Part shown: positions 7,928 to 22,316 of the stretch, piece after piece | How the letters are laid out: each line of letters opens with the position of its first letter | Numbering within the stretch: position 1 is the stretch's first letter | NCBI RefSeq assembly: GCF_000718775.1 | Contig: NZ_JOCB01000124.1 | Coordinates: 1 to 22,316 of the forward strand | DNA length: 22,316 bases | Source: Streptomyces sp. NRRL S-31 | GTDB taxonomy: Bacteria > Actinomycetota > Actinomycetes > Streptomycetales > Streptomycetaceae | Reading direction: 5' to 3' | The notes under the pieces: model-generated | Databases searched by the model: none | What the model was told of the DNA's origin: nothing | What the model saw: the letters and a program-made list of their open reading frames with translations, nothing else | Translations under genes and position numbers: made by a program

Positions 7928-9172
7928 GTGCCCGCCCCGCACGCTCCCGTGCCGCTCCCCGCGCCGTCCTCGCACCCCTGGTGGCCTCACCGCGCGCTGG
8001 ACGTGGCCGGGCTGCGCCGGGCCGGGGTGCGGCCGGTGCCGTTCCGGCAGTTCGTGCTGAAGGTGCACAGCCGCTGCAACCTGGCCTGCACCTACTGCTA
8101 CGTCTACCGGGGGGCCGACCAGAGCTGGCGGGAGCGTCCGCCGCGGGTCCCGGAGCCGGTGGTGGCCCACACCGCGCGGCGGATCGCCGAGCACGCGGCC
8201 GGGCACGGGCTCACCGCCGTGCACCTGAACTTCCACGGCGGTGAGCCGCTGCTGGCCGGAGCGGACTTCCTCGCCGAGGCCGCGGCGACCGTGCGGGCCG
8301 CCGTGCGCGCCCGGGCACCGGGCTGCGCGGTGCACGTCAGCCTCCAGACCAACGCGACCCTGCTGACCGACCGGGCGCTCGCCGCGCTGGCCGCCGCGGA
8401 CGTCCGCGTCGGGGTCAGCCTGGACGGCGGCGATGCCGCCCTCAACGGGCGCCGGGTCACCCACGCCGGGCGGCCCGCGTGGCCCGCGGCGGCCCGGGGG
8501 CTGCGGCGGCTGACCGCCCGCCCGGGCACCTGGGCGGGCGTGCTGTGCACGATCGACCCGCGGTCCGATCCGGTGCGGGTGTACGAGTCCCTGGCCGCGC
8601 TGCGGCCTCCCTCGCTGGACCTGCTGCTCCCGCACGCCAACTGGTCGTCCCCGCCGCCCGGCAGAGGTCCGGCCGAGGAGGCGACCCGGTACGGCGACTG
8701 GCTGATCACCGCGTTCGACCACTGGTTCGCCCGCCGGCCGGCCGGACCGCCGGTCCGGATCTTCCGCGAGATCATCGGGCTGCTGCTCGGGGTGCCGGGC
8801 GGGGCCGAGGCGGTCGGCACCTCGCCGCTGGTCGCCGTCGTCGTCGACACCGACGGGGCCATCGAGCAGGTGGACTCGCTGAAGACGGCCTACGAGGGCG
8901 CGCCGGCCACCGGTCTGGACGTCTTCCGCCACTCGTTCGACGAGGCACTGGACCACCCCGGGATCGCGGCCCGCCAACTCGGCCCGGACGCCCTGCCCGA
9001 CGCCTGCCGGGCCTGCCCGGTGGTCGCGGTCTGCGGCGGTGGCAACTACGCGCACCGCTACCGTGCGGAGAACGGCTTCCGCAACCGCTCGGTGTACTGC
9101 GCCGACCTGTACAAGCTGGTCCGGCACGTGGCCGGGCGGATCGCGGAGGCGACGTCCGCGCCCGGTCTCTGA
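7928..9172 (+). CDS. FxsB-like radical SAM/SPASM peptide maturase B2
   Basis: A 414-residue paralogue of B1. The radical SAM motif CNLACTYC is at residues 50-57, followed by FHGGEPLL and [10 protein letters not shown]. The SPASM-like cysteines are Cys360, Cys363, Cys369 ([13 protein letters not shown]) and Cys391 (SVYCADL), with the same spacing as in B1. It is expected to bind two iron-sulfur clusters and crosslink precursor A2, which ends 11 nt upstream. I chose GTG 7928 because it begins just after the precursor stop; an ATG at 7865 in the same frame would overlap most of the precursor's C-terminal coding region. No strong Shine-Dalgarno site precedes either, so translation probably depends on coupling. 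It is the last gene of the RiPP locus. Confidence 0.9.
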   Translation: MPAPHAPVPLPAPSSHPWWPHRALDVAGLRRAGVRPVPFRQFVLKVHSRCNLACTYCYVYRGADQSWRERPPRVPEPVVAHTARRIAEHAAGHGLTAVHLNFHGGEPLLAGADFLAEAAATVRAAVRARAPGCAVHVSLQTNATLLTDRALAALAAADVRVGVSLDGGDAALNGRRVTHAGRPAWPAAARGLRRLTARPGTWAGVLCTIDPRSDPVRVYESLAALRPPSLDLLLPHANWSSPPPGRGPAEEATRYGDWLITAFDHWFARRPAGPPVRIFREIIGLLLGVPGGAEAVGTSPLVAVVVDTDGAIEQVDSLKTAYEGAPATGLDVFRHSFDEALDHPGIAARQLGPDALPDACRACPVVAVCGGGNYAHRYRAENGFRNRSVYCADLYKLVRHVAGRIAEATSAPGL

Positions 9173-9200
9173 CGGGCGGGTCCGTCCTGTCCGCCGTCCC

Positions 9201-9272
9201 GGTCGGGACGGGCCGGTGCCGCGGTCGGGACGGGCCGGTGCCGCGGTCGGGACGGGCCGGTGCCGCGGTCGG
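9201..9272 (+). repeat. 22-bp tandem repeat, about 3.3 copies, between B2 and the acetolactate synthase gene
   Basis: Three identical 22-bp units lie at 9201-9222, 9223-9244 and 9245-9266, with a 6-base start of a fourth at 9267-9272. The unit contains GGTCGGGACGGGCC and has no spacer variation, so it is not a CRISPR. The left edge can fold: ccgtccc (9194-9200), loop ggtc, gggacgg (9205-9211), a 7-bp stem that may help end transcription of the RiPP locus. The rest of 9173-9444 holds no gene; I see no convincing promoter there, although the next gene should have one. Confidence 0.85.
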
Positions 9273-9430
9273 TCCCCTCCGCGTGGGCGCGGGTGTACCC
9301 GTCCTCGGACTGACGAAATTCACGCCGGCCGATCACTACGGAGAGCGGTGGTACGCAAGGGGCCTGTCCGCACACAATCTCGGTATGCAGAGGCAGGCCG
9401 TCACCGCGGCCCGATTATTCGCACCCCATC

Positions 9431-9436
9431 GAGGAG
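9431..9436 (+). promoter_or_regulatory. RBS deciding the acetolactate synthase start
   Basis: GAGGAG lies 8 nt before GTG 9445. The frame is open back to 8479, but that extension overlaps the B2 gene in another frame and has no similarity to the enzyme family, so GTG 9445 is the start. Confidence 0.8.
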
Positions 9437-9444
9437 ATGAAACC

Positions 9445-11133
9445 GTGGTCGACACCAGCGACGCCGTGACGTCCAAGACGCGGGCCGCGCAACGCGTGGT
9501 CGAATGCCTGCAAGCCAACGGCGTGTCGTACGTGTTCGGCGTACCGGGTGCCAAGATCGACGCCGTCTACGACGCCCTGGTCGACGGCGGACCCGAACTG
9601 ATCGTATGCCGCCACGAACAGAACGCCGCCTTCATGGCGGCTGCGGTCGGCCGCCTCACCGGAGTGCCCGGGGTCACCCTCACCACGTCCGGTCCCGGCA
9701 CCAGCAACCTGGCCACGGGCCTGCTGACCGCCAACACGGAACAGGACCCCGTGGTCGCCATCTGCGGCGCCGTGGGCCGGCCGGACCGCCTCAAGCGGAC
9801 GCACCAGTCGATGGACGCCGCGGCGCTGCTCAAGACGGTCACCAAGTACACCGGCGAAGTCGCCCACCCGGACAACGTGCCGGAGGCGATCAACAACGCC
9901 TTCCGGTCCGCACTGACCGAGCCGCGCGGGGCGACGGCCGTCGTCCTGCCGTCCGACGTGGCGGCCGAAGGGACGACAGCGAGCATCCGGAAGCTGCTGC
10001 CCGTCCCGGAGGCGGGAGCCGCGCCCGCCGAGAAGGTCGCGGAGGCCGCGCGCCTGCTGCGTGCCGCGGCACGTCCCGCGGTGCTGGTGGGAAGCCGCGG
10101 CAGCGGCCCCGAAGCGTGTGCCGCCCTGCGCTCGTTCATCACCGACGGCGACCTCCCGGTGGTCGAGACCTTCCAGGCGGCCGGTGTCATCAGCCGCGAG
10201 CTGGAGGACCACTACCTCGGACGCGTCGGGTTGTTCCGCAACCAGCCCGGAGACGTCGTCGTCGCCGAGGCCGACGTGGTCCTCGCCGTGGGCTTCGACC
10301 CCGTCGAATACGACCCGCAGCTGTGGAACTCCGACGTGGCACGCCCCGTCATCCACCTCGACTCCGTGCCGGCGCAGATCGACAACCACTACCAGCCCGT
10401 GCTGGAGCTGTGCGGTGACGTCGCCCGCACGCTGGCCGCCCTGGCCGACGAGACCGGCCCGCTCAAGCTCGACGCCGGCACCAAGGCGGCCGTCTCCGCC
10501 CAGCGCGACCGGCTGGCCGCCATCGACGAGGAGGCTCGGCACACCCCCGCGAGCGAGCTGGGACTCGACCCGGCCGCGCTGGTACTGATGCTCCGTGACC
10601 ACCTCGACGACGACGCGACCGTCGCCTGTGACATCGGGTCCGTGTACATCCACATGGCACGTCACTTCCGCTCCTACGAGCCGCGCAGGCTGCTCTTCTC
10701 CAACGGTCAGCAGACTCTGGGCGTGTCCCTGCCCTGGGCGATGGCCGCGGCCCTCGTGCGCCCCCACAGCCAGGTGGTCTCCGTCTCCGGCGACGGTGGC
10801 TTCCTCTTCTCGGCCCAGGAGCTGGAGACCGCCACACGCCTCGGGCTGTCCTTCGTCCATGTGATCTTCCGGGACAACACCTACGACATGGTCGGTTTCC
10901 AGGAGGAGATGAAGTACGGCCGCAAGTCCGGTGTCCGACTCGGCGACTACGACGTGGTGAGTTTCGCCAAGGCGTTCAACGCCCGGGGCGTGCGCGTCTC
11001 CGGCTACGACGAGTTCGCCACCGAGCTGCGCCAGGCACTGCTGGAACCCGGACCCACGATCATCGACGTTCCCGTCGACTACTCCCGCAACACCGAACTG
11101 GGCAGGCACCTGATCGCCGACGCCTTCGAGTAG
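9445..11133 (+). CDS. alsS: Acetolactate synthase, catabolic AlsS type
   Basis: A 562-residue ThDP enzyme that condenses two pyruvates to 2-acetolactate with loss of CO2. The N-terminal pyrimidine-binding domain has [17 protein letters not shown] and the catalytic glutamate Glu58 in [11 protein letters not shown] central domain follows. The C-terminal ThDP/Mg domain has GDGGFLFS (Gly449, Asp450) and Asn478 in FRDNTYD, the GDG...N cofactor motif. Length and the [16 protein letters not shown] segment fit the FAD-independent catabolic AlsS group better than biosynthetic IlvB. The absence of a regulatory small subunit and the acetolactate decarboxylase gene 29 nt downstream support this. Visibly less extreme third-position GC than the flanking genes may reflect higher expression or a separate origin. 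Confidence 0.93.
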   Translation: MVDTSDAVTSKTRAAQRVVECLQANGVSYVFGVPGAKIDAVYDALVDGGPELIVCRHEQNAAFMAAAVGRLTGVPGVTLTTSGPGTSNLATGLLTANTEQDPVVAICGAVGRPDRLKRTHQSMDAAALLKTVTKYTGEVAHPDNVPEAINNAFRSALTEPRGATAVVLPSDVAAEGTTASIRKLLPVPEAGAAPAEKVAEAARLLRAAARPAVLVGSRGSGPEACAALRSFITDGDLPVVETFQAAGVISRELEDHYLGRVGLFRNQPGDVVVAEADVVLAVGFDPVEYDPQLWNSDVARPVIHLDSVPAQIDNHYQPVLELCGDVARTLAALADETGPLKLDAGTKAAVSAQRDRLAAIDEEARHTPASELGLDPAALVLMLRDHLDDDATVACDIGSVYIHMARHFRSYEPRRLLFSNGQQTLGVSLPWAMAAALVRPHSQVVSVSGDGGFLFSAQELETATRLGLSFVHVIFRDNTYDMVGFQEEMKYGRKSGVRLGDYDVVSFAKAFNARGVRVSGYDEFATELRQALLEPGPTIIDVPVDYSRNTELGRHLIADAFE

Positions 11134-11162
11134 AAGCCGACGACGAGCCCGAGGAGGACCTC

Positions 11163-11999
11163 ATGTCCGACACCCAGACCGCGTGGGACCGGCTGCTGCA
11201 CCTCATGACGTCCCTGGCGCAGCAGGCACACAACGGACCGGCGGATCCGCCGTCCACCGTGTATCAGACATCCACCATGGCGGCGCTTCTCGACGGAGTC
11301 TACGAAGGAGACGTCACCGTCGCGGCGTTGCTGGAGCACGGTGACTTCGGCGTGGGCACGTTCAACGGACTCGACGGTGAGATGGTCGTGCTGGACGGCG
11401 TCTGCCACCGGTTGCGTTCCGACGGAACCGCGACCCCGGCGGCCGACGACGACCTCACCCCGTTCGCCGCGGTGACGTTCTTCCGTCCCGATAAGACTCG
11501 GCGGCTGACCTCGCCCATGGCGAGACACGACGTGGAGACAGCCATCGGCGAGCTCGCGCCCGGCGACAACCTGATCCGCGCCGTGCGGGTCGACGGCCAC
11601 TTCAGCAGTGTCAGCACCAGAACGGTGGCCGAGCAGCACCGGCCGTACCCCCCGCTGGTGGAAGCGACCGCGGACCAGGCGGTCACCGCCTTCCAGGACA
11701 TCCACGGCACCCTCGTGGGATTCGTGACGCCGGGATACGTGGGCGGTGTGTCCGTACCCGGTTACCACCTGCACTTCATCGACGATTCTCGGCAAAAGGG
11801 AGGACACTGCTTCGACTTCGAGATCACCGCCGGCACCGCGGCCGTGGCCACCGCGCACGACTTCCATCTCAGCCTCCCCACCTCGGCGGCCTTCCTGGCG
11901 TCGCGTTCTTCGGCCTCCTTCGAGGACCAGGTGCGGAAGGCGGAAGGCGGAGCCGGGGATGTTGCGGGCCCGTCGGACGATCGGAACGGGTCCGGCTGA
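11163..11999 (+). CDS. budA: Alpha-acetolactate decarboxylase
   Basis: A 278-residue zinc enzyme that decarboxylates 2-acetolactate to acetoin. The zinc ligands are visible as His202 and His204 (YHLHF) and His215 (GGHCFDF). The other residues I recall as active-site positions in the Brevibacillus enzyme (Glu, Arg, Glu) fall at the same constant offset: Glu73, Arg153 and Glu261. The catalytic set is therefore complete. The last 15 or so residues, rich in Gly, Asp and Ser, extend past the usual end. The start is ATG 11163 behind GAGGAGG. It forms an operon with alsS, and a hairpin terminator follows at 12038. Together the two genes divert pyruvate to neutral acetoin. alsD is an equally valid gene name. 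Confidence 0.93.
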   Translation: MSDTQTAWDRLLHLMTSLAQQAHNGPADPPSTVYQTSTMAALLDGVYEGDVTVAALLEHGDFGVGTFNGLDGEMVVLDGVCHRLRSDGTATPAADDDLTPFAAVTFFRPDKTRRLTSPMARHDVETAIGELAPGDNLIRAVRVDGHFSSVSTRTVAEQHRPYPPLVEATADQAVTAFQDIHGTLVGFVTPGYVGGVSVPGYHLHFIDDSRQKGGHCFDFEITAGTAAVATAHDFHLSLPTSAAFLASRSSASFEDQVRKAEGGAGDVAGPSDDRNGSG

Positions 12000-12037
12000 A
12001 TACGCGGGGGGCCTCCACCCCCGGTCATGGTGGTTCG

Positions 12038-12068
12038 AGAGCCGTCCGGCGCTTCGCCGGACGGCTCT
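12038..12068 (+). terminator. Intrinsic hairpin terminator after the acetoin genes
   Basis: agagccgtccggc (12038-12050), loop gcttc, gccggacggctct (12056-12068): a perfect 13-bp stem with a 5-nt loop, followed by ttccccgttt. It sits 39 nt after the decarboxylase stop. Confidence 0.85.
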
Positions 12069-12201
12069 TCCCCGTTTCGCCGGGCATCCGGCTCCGGCGC
12101 GAGGGGTCATCTGGAGGCGGCCCGGCCCGGTGCTTCACGGCGGCTCTCACGGCAGGGTTACCGGCCATCAATCCCTCAGGATCCAGCCACTCCCGCATCT
12201 A

Positions 12202-12243
12202 CAAAGACTTCTTTGCAAGAGAACCTATGCACAGACTTCTTTG
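12202..12243 (+). promoter_or_regulatory. Paired palindromic operator upstream of the ArsR-like regulator
   Basis: caaagacttctttg (12202-12215) is a perfect 6-2-6 palindrome. A second copy, cacagacttctttg (12230-12243), differs at one base and starts 28 bp later, 18 nt before the regulator's ATG. Two near-identical symmetric sites directly upstream of a dimeric winged-helix regulator are the expected signature of autoregulation. The site is also an AT-rich island in GC-rich DNA. I could not place a convincing -35/-10 pair; the promoter probably overlaps one of the sites. Confidence 0.7.
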
Positions 12244-12261
12244 TCATCTACCTTGGGACTC

Positions 12262-12876
12262 ATGGAACTCCCCGAGCAGCCCTCCCAGGTACATCTGACC
12301 GCTCGTAACCTGCGGGGCATCGCCCATCCGCTGCGGGTCCGGATGCTGACCATCCTCCGGACGGAGGGGCCGGCCACGGCCACCACGCTCGCCCGGCGGC
12401 TGGACCAGAACACCGGCGCGACCAGCTACCACCTGCGGCAGCTCGCCGAGTACGGCTTCATCGTCGAGGCACCGTCCCGGGGCGGCCGCCGTGAGCGCTG
12501 GTGGCAGGCGGCGCACGCCAACACGGTCGTACCGGACGACGAGGTGCTGGCGGGCGGCGACGGTCTCGGCACCGCCTACTTGCAGGCGCTCGGCCGGGTC
12601 TGGTCCGACGCGATGACGACCGCCATCGACGCGACCGCCTCGCTGCCGCCCGAGTGGCGCGACGCCCAGGACTTCGGCGACTACGTGCTCACACTCACCC
12701 CCGCCGAGGCCAAGGAGCTGACGGCGGAGATCCACCGGCTGCTCCGCCGGCGCAACTCCCCGCCCGGACCCGCGGGTTCGCCGCTGCCCGAGGGCGCGGC
12801 GCGGGTCGCCTTCCAGTTCCAGTTGTTCCCGACCAGTGCGGACCGGCACGTCTCCCACCCCACCGACTCGGAGTGA
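12262..12876 (+). CDS. ArsR-like winged-helix transcriptional regulator
   Basis: A 204-residue DNA-binding protein. Residues about 16-84 form a winged helix-turn-helix, with NLRGIAHPLRVRMLTIL at the start, the recognition helix around GATSYHLRQLAEYG (52-65) and the wing around GRRERWW (76-82). The protein contains no cysteine at all, so it is not a thiolate metal sensor; the long C-terminal half (85-204) probably binds another ligand or dimerises. The start is ATG 12262, with no strong Shine-Dalgarno site, and translation could be near-leaderless. It overlaps nothing and ends 4 nt before the MFS exporter gene. The inferred role is ligand-relieved repression of this operon through the paired palindromes at 12202-12243. 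Confidence 0.85.
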   Translation: MELPEQPSQVHLTARNLRGIAHPLRVRMLTILRTEGPATATTLARRLDQNTGATSYHLRQLAEYGFIVEAPSRGGRRERWWQAAHANTVVPDDEVLAGGDGLGTAYLQALGRVWSDAMTTAIDATASLPPEWRDAQDFGDYVLTLTPAEAKELTAEIHRLLRRRNSPPGPAGSPLPEGAARVAFQFQLFPTSADRHVSHPTDSE

Positions 12877-12880
12877 CAAG

Positions 12881-14278
12881 ATGACCTCTCGGCACGCGGC
12901 CGCCCAGCGGGCGGCGGACAGCGGCGCACGCACGCCCTCCCCCGACGCCCCGGCCGACGGGCCCCGGGTCCTGCGCGGACTGGTCGGCATGCTGTCGGCC
13001 AACGCGGCGGCCCTGTCGGCCAACCGGGTGCTCTCGATCGCCCTGCCCTGGTTCGTCCTGACGACGACCGGCAGCGTCGGCAAGACCGGACTGGTCGCCT
13101 TCTGCCAGATCGTCCCGTACGTGATAGCCCAGGCGCTGGCGGGCCCGGTCATCGACCGGATCGGTCCCAAGCGCATCAGCGTCGCCGGCGACCTGGCCTC
13201 CACCGTCGCCACCGCCACCGCCCCGCTGCTCTACCTCACCGGACACCTGTCCTTCGGCCTGCTGCTGGGGCTGCTGGCCGTGGTCGGCGCAGCGGACGGC
13301 CCGGCCAACGGGGCCAAGGGGCTCTTCGTGCCGGCGGCCACCCGGGCGGCCCGGGTGCCGCTGGAACGGGGAACCGGTCTGTCGGCGGCGGTCGAGCGGA
13401 CCGCGACGACCATCGGCCCGGCCATCGCCGGGGTGGTCGTCGCCTCCTTCGGCAGCCTCTACGCCCTATGGATCACCGCCTGTCTGTTCGGTGTGTCGGC
13501 GCTGGTCGTCTCCACCACGCTCAGCGACCCGGTGCCCGAGCCGCACGAGACGCCGGTCGAGGAGGCCGAGGGCTATCTCTCGCGGCTGCGCCAGGGCGCC
13601 GTGTTCCTGCGCGACGCCAAGCTGCTGCGGTCCATCGTGTGCATGCTCGCCGTGACCAACCTGCTCGACCAGGCGTTCATGTCCGTGCTGCTGCCGGTCT
13701 GGGCGAAGGAGACGGGCAACGGCGCGGAGGCCGTGGGCCTGGTGGTCAGCGTCTTCGCCGCGACGTCGATCGTCGCCGCGCTGGTGGCCGCGGGAGTGGC
13801 CGAGCGGCTGCCCCGGCGCGCCGTGTACCTGATCGGGTTCACGCTGGGCGGCGTCCCGCGCTTCGTGGCGATGGCCACCGGCGCGCCGCTGTGGCTGGTG
13901 CTGGCGGTGCTGGCGGCGGGCGGCCTGGGGTCGGGCTTCGTCAATCCGATCGTGGGCGCCGTGACGTACGAGCTGATCCCCACCCCGCTGCTGGGCCGGG
14001 TCAAGACGCTGGCCCAGGCCGTCACCTGGGCGGGCATCCCCTTCGGCGGGCTGCTGGGTGCGGGGCTGGTGACGGTGGCGGGCACCTCGGGCGCGCTGTG
14101 GATCGTGGGCGGGCTGTACCTCGTCGCCATCGGAGTGCCGGCCCTGAACCGGGAGTGGGCGGGCATGCGCAAGCACACGGTGTCCGAGGCGAGCCCCGTC
14201 GGCACCGGGCAGGGGAGCGGGGGTGCGGCCGCTACGGCTTCCGCCCCCGGGGAAGCGGCGGTCAGGGCGGCCGCCTGA
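12881..14278 (+). CDS. MFS transporter, probable exporter
   Basis: A 465-residue integral membrane protein with about twelve hydrophobic helices in two halves separated by a charged loop (around PVPEPHETPVEEAEGYLSRL). The MFS motif A is visible as GPVIDRIGPKR (residues 88-98) between helices 2 and 3. An Ala/Gly-rich hydrophilic tail ends the protein. The start is ATG 12881, 4 nt after the regulator stop, with GGAG 7 nt upstream inside the end of the regulator gene, so translation is coupled. Its pairing with an ArsR-like regulator suggests inducible drug or metabolite export. It may export the product of the NRPS genes that follow, but the terminator at 14292 separates them and the substrate is unknown. 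Confidence 0.88.
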   Translation: MTSRHAAAQRAADSGARTPSPDAPADGPRVLRGLVGMLSANAAALSANRVLSIALPWFVLTTTGSVGKTGLVAFCQIVPYVIAQALAGPVIDRIGPKRISVAGDLASTVATATAPLLYLTGHLSFGLLLGLLAVVGAADGPANGAKGLFVPAATRAARVPLERGTGLSAAVERTATTIGPAIAGVVVASFGSLYALWITACLFGVSALVVSTTLSDPVPEPHETPVEEAEGYLSRLRQGAVFLRDAKLLRSIVCMLAVTNLLDQAFMSVLLPVWAKETGNGAEAVGLVVSVFAATSIVAALVAAGVAERLPRRAVYLIGFTLGGVPRFVAMATGAPLWLVLAVLAAGGLGSGFVNPIVGAVTYELIPTPLLGRVKTLAQAVTWAGIPFGGLLGAGLVTVAGTSGALWIVGGLYLVAIGVPALNREWAGMRKHTVSEASPVGTGQGSGGAAATASAPGEAAVRAAA

Positions 14279-14291
14279 GCGGCGGCACGAC

Positions 14292-14337
14292 AAACGGCGC
14301 AGGCCGGGGCGGTCCACCGTCCCGGCCCGCGCCGTTT
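14292..14337 (+). terminator. Long hairpin terminator after the MFS gene
   Basis: aaacggcgc (14292-14300) and ggccggg (14302-14308) pair with cccggcc (14321-14327) and gcgccgttt (14329-14337), a 16-bp stem broken by one A/C mismatch. The loop gcggtccaccgt can itself fold partly. The A-run on one side and T-run on the other mean it can work in both directions. It isolates the regulator/exporter operon from the NRPS genes. Confidence 0.85.
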
Positions 14338-14356
14338 CTCGTACGTCCGCCTCCGC

Positions 14357-14391
14357 GCGGGCAGAAGTGTCCACGTCCGGCGGGCAGAAGT
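14357..14391 (+). promoter_or_regulatory. Direct repeat upstream of the NRPS gene, candidate activator site
   Basis: gcgggcagaagt occurs at 14357-14368 and again at 14380-14391, 23 bp apart, so on nearly the same face of the helix. The small symmetric element TAAC-CA-GTTA (14391-14400) follows. The repeat lies 99 nt before the NRPS ATG, just downstream of the terminator, where a pathway activator would be expected to bind. No -35/-10 pair is clear. Confidence 0.4.
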
Positions 14392-14489
14392 AACCAGTTA
14401 TCTCCTCAAGATCGCTCTGCGAGCATCGGATTCGGCTGAGTTTCCGAGTGGTTTTCGCTGACGGCCGACGACGAGGAACTGGTGGACAC

Positions 14490-21236
<6,747 letters not shown>

Positions 21237-21290
21237 ACCAGCGGCCCATTGCCCACGCGAGAAGGACGAAGAGGAAGAGGACGGAACATC

Positions 21291-22316
21291 ATGGGCGAGA
21301 ACTCGGTCGAGGCACGGCTGCTGTCCCGCATGCGGCGGCGTGCGGAAGCGGCCCGGATCGTACCGGCTGACCGGGAGGCCGGAGCGCTGCCGCTGTCGTT
21401 CGCGCAGCAGCGGCTGTGGTTCCTGGACCGGCTGACGCCGGACAGCGCGGAGTACCTGGTGCCGACGGTGCTGCGGGTGCGCGGCAGGCTGGACGCCGAC
21501 GCGCTGGGCACGGCCCTGTCGGGTCTGGTGGCCCGGCACGAGGTGCTGCGGACGGCGTTCCCGGCGGACGACGACGGTACCCCGCGACAGGTGATCACCG
21601 CGCCCTGGCCGGTGGAGGTCACGGTCCACGACCTGCGGGGCGAGCCGGACGCGGAGGCCCGGGCGGGCGAGGTGCTGCGCGCCGAGGCGACGCGGCCGTT
21701 CGACCTGGACAGCGGCCGGCCGCTGCGGGCCGACGTGGTGCGGTTGGCGGACGACGACCACTTCCTGCTGCTGACGGTGCATCACATCGTGTCGGACGGC
21801 TGGTCCTCCGGGATCGTGGCCCGCGAACTGCGCGAGCTGTACGCGGCCGCCGTCGCCGGGCGGGAGGCGTCACTGCCCGAACTCCCTCTCCAGTACGCCG
21901 ACTTCGCCGCCTGGCAGCGGGAGCAGCTGACCGGGGAGTTCCTGGAGGGGCAGCTGGCGTACTGGCGCGAGCGCCTCGCGGGTGTGACGCCGCTGGAGCT
22001 GCCCACCGACCACCAGCGTCCGGCGCGGCCGGGCGGCGGCGGTGACGTGGTCACCTTCTCGGTGCCGTCGGAGGTGACGGAGGCGTTGCGGGCGACGGCG
22101 AGCGGGCAGGGCGCGAGCCTGTTCATGGCGCTGCTGTCGCTGTTCCAGATCGTCCTGGCCCGCTACTGCCGCCAGGACGACATCGCGGTCGGCAGCCCGG
22201 TAGCCGGCCGAACCCGGGCCGAGACCGAGGACCTGATCGGCTTCTTCGTCAACACCCTCGTCCTGCGCACCGACCTCTCCGGCGACCCGGCGTTCACCGA
22301 GCTGCTGGCCCGGGTC
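21291..22316 (+). CDS. Non-ribosomal peptide synthetase, N-terminal condensation domain, 3' partial
   Basis: 342 residues are visible and the frame is open to the window end. After a short basic, helical N-terminus (about residues 1-30, possibly a docking segment receiving from the previous synthetase), a condensation domain begins with LPLSFAQQRLWFLDRL and has the catalytic HHIVSDG at residues 164-170 (His165). LIGFFVNTLVLRTDLSGDP lies near the end. These motifs fit an LCL-type domain that accepts an upstream L-configured peptidyl-PCP. The start is ATG 21291, 54 nt after the previous synthetase, with a GAGG-containing purine-rich stretch 10 nt upstream, so the two are almost certainly one transcript. 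The A and PCP domains expected after it are outside the window. Confidence 0.93.
   Translation, partial: MGENSVEARLLSRMRRRAEAARIVPADREAGALPLSFAQQRLWFLDRLTPDSAEYLVPTVLRVRGRLDADALGTALSGLVARHEVLRTAFPADDDGTPRQVITAPWPVEVTVHDLRGEPDAEARAGEVLRAEATRPFDLDSGRPLRADVVRLADDDHFLLLTVHHIVSDGWSSGIVARELRELYAAAVAGREASLPELPLQYADFAAWQREQLTGEFLEGQLAYWRERLAGVTPLELPTDHQRPARPGGGGDVVTFSVPSEVTEALRATASGQGASLFMALLSLFQIVLARYCRQDDIAVGSPVAGRTRAETEDLIGFFVNTLVLRTDLSGDPAFTELLARV

Noticed and set aside
9201..9272. The 22-bp repeat array as a CRISPR
   Set aside because: The copies are directly adjacent with no spacers and there is no cas gene nearby.
9384..9389. TATGCA as a -10 box for the acetolactate synthase gene
   Set aside because: No -35-like hexamer lies 16-18 nt upstream (ggcctg at the expected place).
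8479..9444. N-terminal extension of the acetolactate synthase back to 8479
   Set aside because: The extension overlaps the maturase gene in another frame, is low complexity and has no family match; a good RBS precedes GTG 9445.
11746..12261. N-terminal extension of the ArsR-like regulator back to 11746
   Set aside because: It would run through the decarboxylase gene, a strong terminator and the operator palindromes; the family N-terminus fits ATG 12262.
12262..12876. Classical metal-sensing ArsR/SmtB repressor
   Set aside because: The protein has no cysteine and is much longer than typical metal sensors, and the partner gene is an MFS transporter and not a metal pump.
14448..14489. GTG 14448 as the start of the NRPS gene
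   Set aside because: It adds 14 residues without family similarity and lacks a Shine-Dalgarno site; it cannot be fully excluded because the ATG at 14490 has only a distant one.

Overview
The window is very GC-rich DNA with GTG/ATG starts, strong third-position G/C bias and actinobacterial gene families, so it almost certainly comes from Streptomyces or a close relative. All genes I can support lie on the + strand. They form three blocks: a peptide-maturation (RiPP) locus (1-9172), an acetoin-forming gene pair (9445-11999), and a regulator/transporter pair followed by the start of a non-ribosomal peptide synthetase (NRPS) cluster (12262 to the window end).

The RiPP locus belongs to the FxsA/FxsB type (short precursor peptide plus a radical SAM/SPASM maturase of the cyclophane-forming FxsB family). 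It is built as two tandem units of the same design, each a large TPR protein, then a 60-70 residue precursor, then a radical SAM maturase. Unit 1 is a MIDAS/TPR protein resembling the SAV_2336 group (5' end outside the window), precursor A1 (3021-3230) and maturase B1 (3361-4632). Unit 2 is a TIR-NB-ARC-TPR protein (4716-7700), precursor A2 (7734-7916) and maturase B2 (7928-9172). The two precursors share a leader motif (PDLS...HPVL...LL) but neither ends in the canonical FxSxx-COOH. Instead both carry two aromatics followed by acidic residues (YFDD and FYED), which I infer are the modified cores. Precursors and maturases coupled to NLR-like and MIDAS/TPR proteins make this the most unusual part of the window.

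Between the blocks, 9173-9444 holds a 22-bp tandem repeat and no gene. The next two genes encode a ThDP-dependent catabolic-type acetolactate synthase and an acetolactate decarboxylase with all its expected zinc and active-site residues. Together they convert pyruvate to acetoin. A strong hairpin terminator follows.

An ArsR-like winged-helix regulator and an MFS exporter form a tight two-gene operon, preceded by two copies of a palindrome that looks like an autoregulatory operator and closed by a long hairpin terminator. The NRPS gene (14490-21236) then encodes a degenerate carrier-like domain without the phosphopantetheine serine, followed by C-A-PCP-C-A-PCP. The second A domain reads almost exactly as a serine code; the first has a code I do not recognise. 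A second NRPS gene begins at 21291 with another condensation domain and runs off the window end. No thioesterase, MbtH or tailoring gene is visible, so the product cannot be named.
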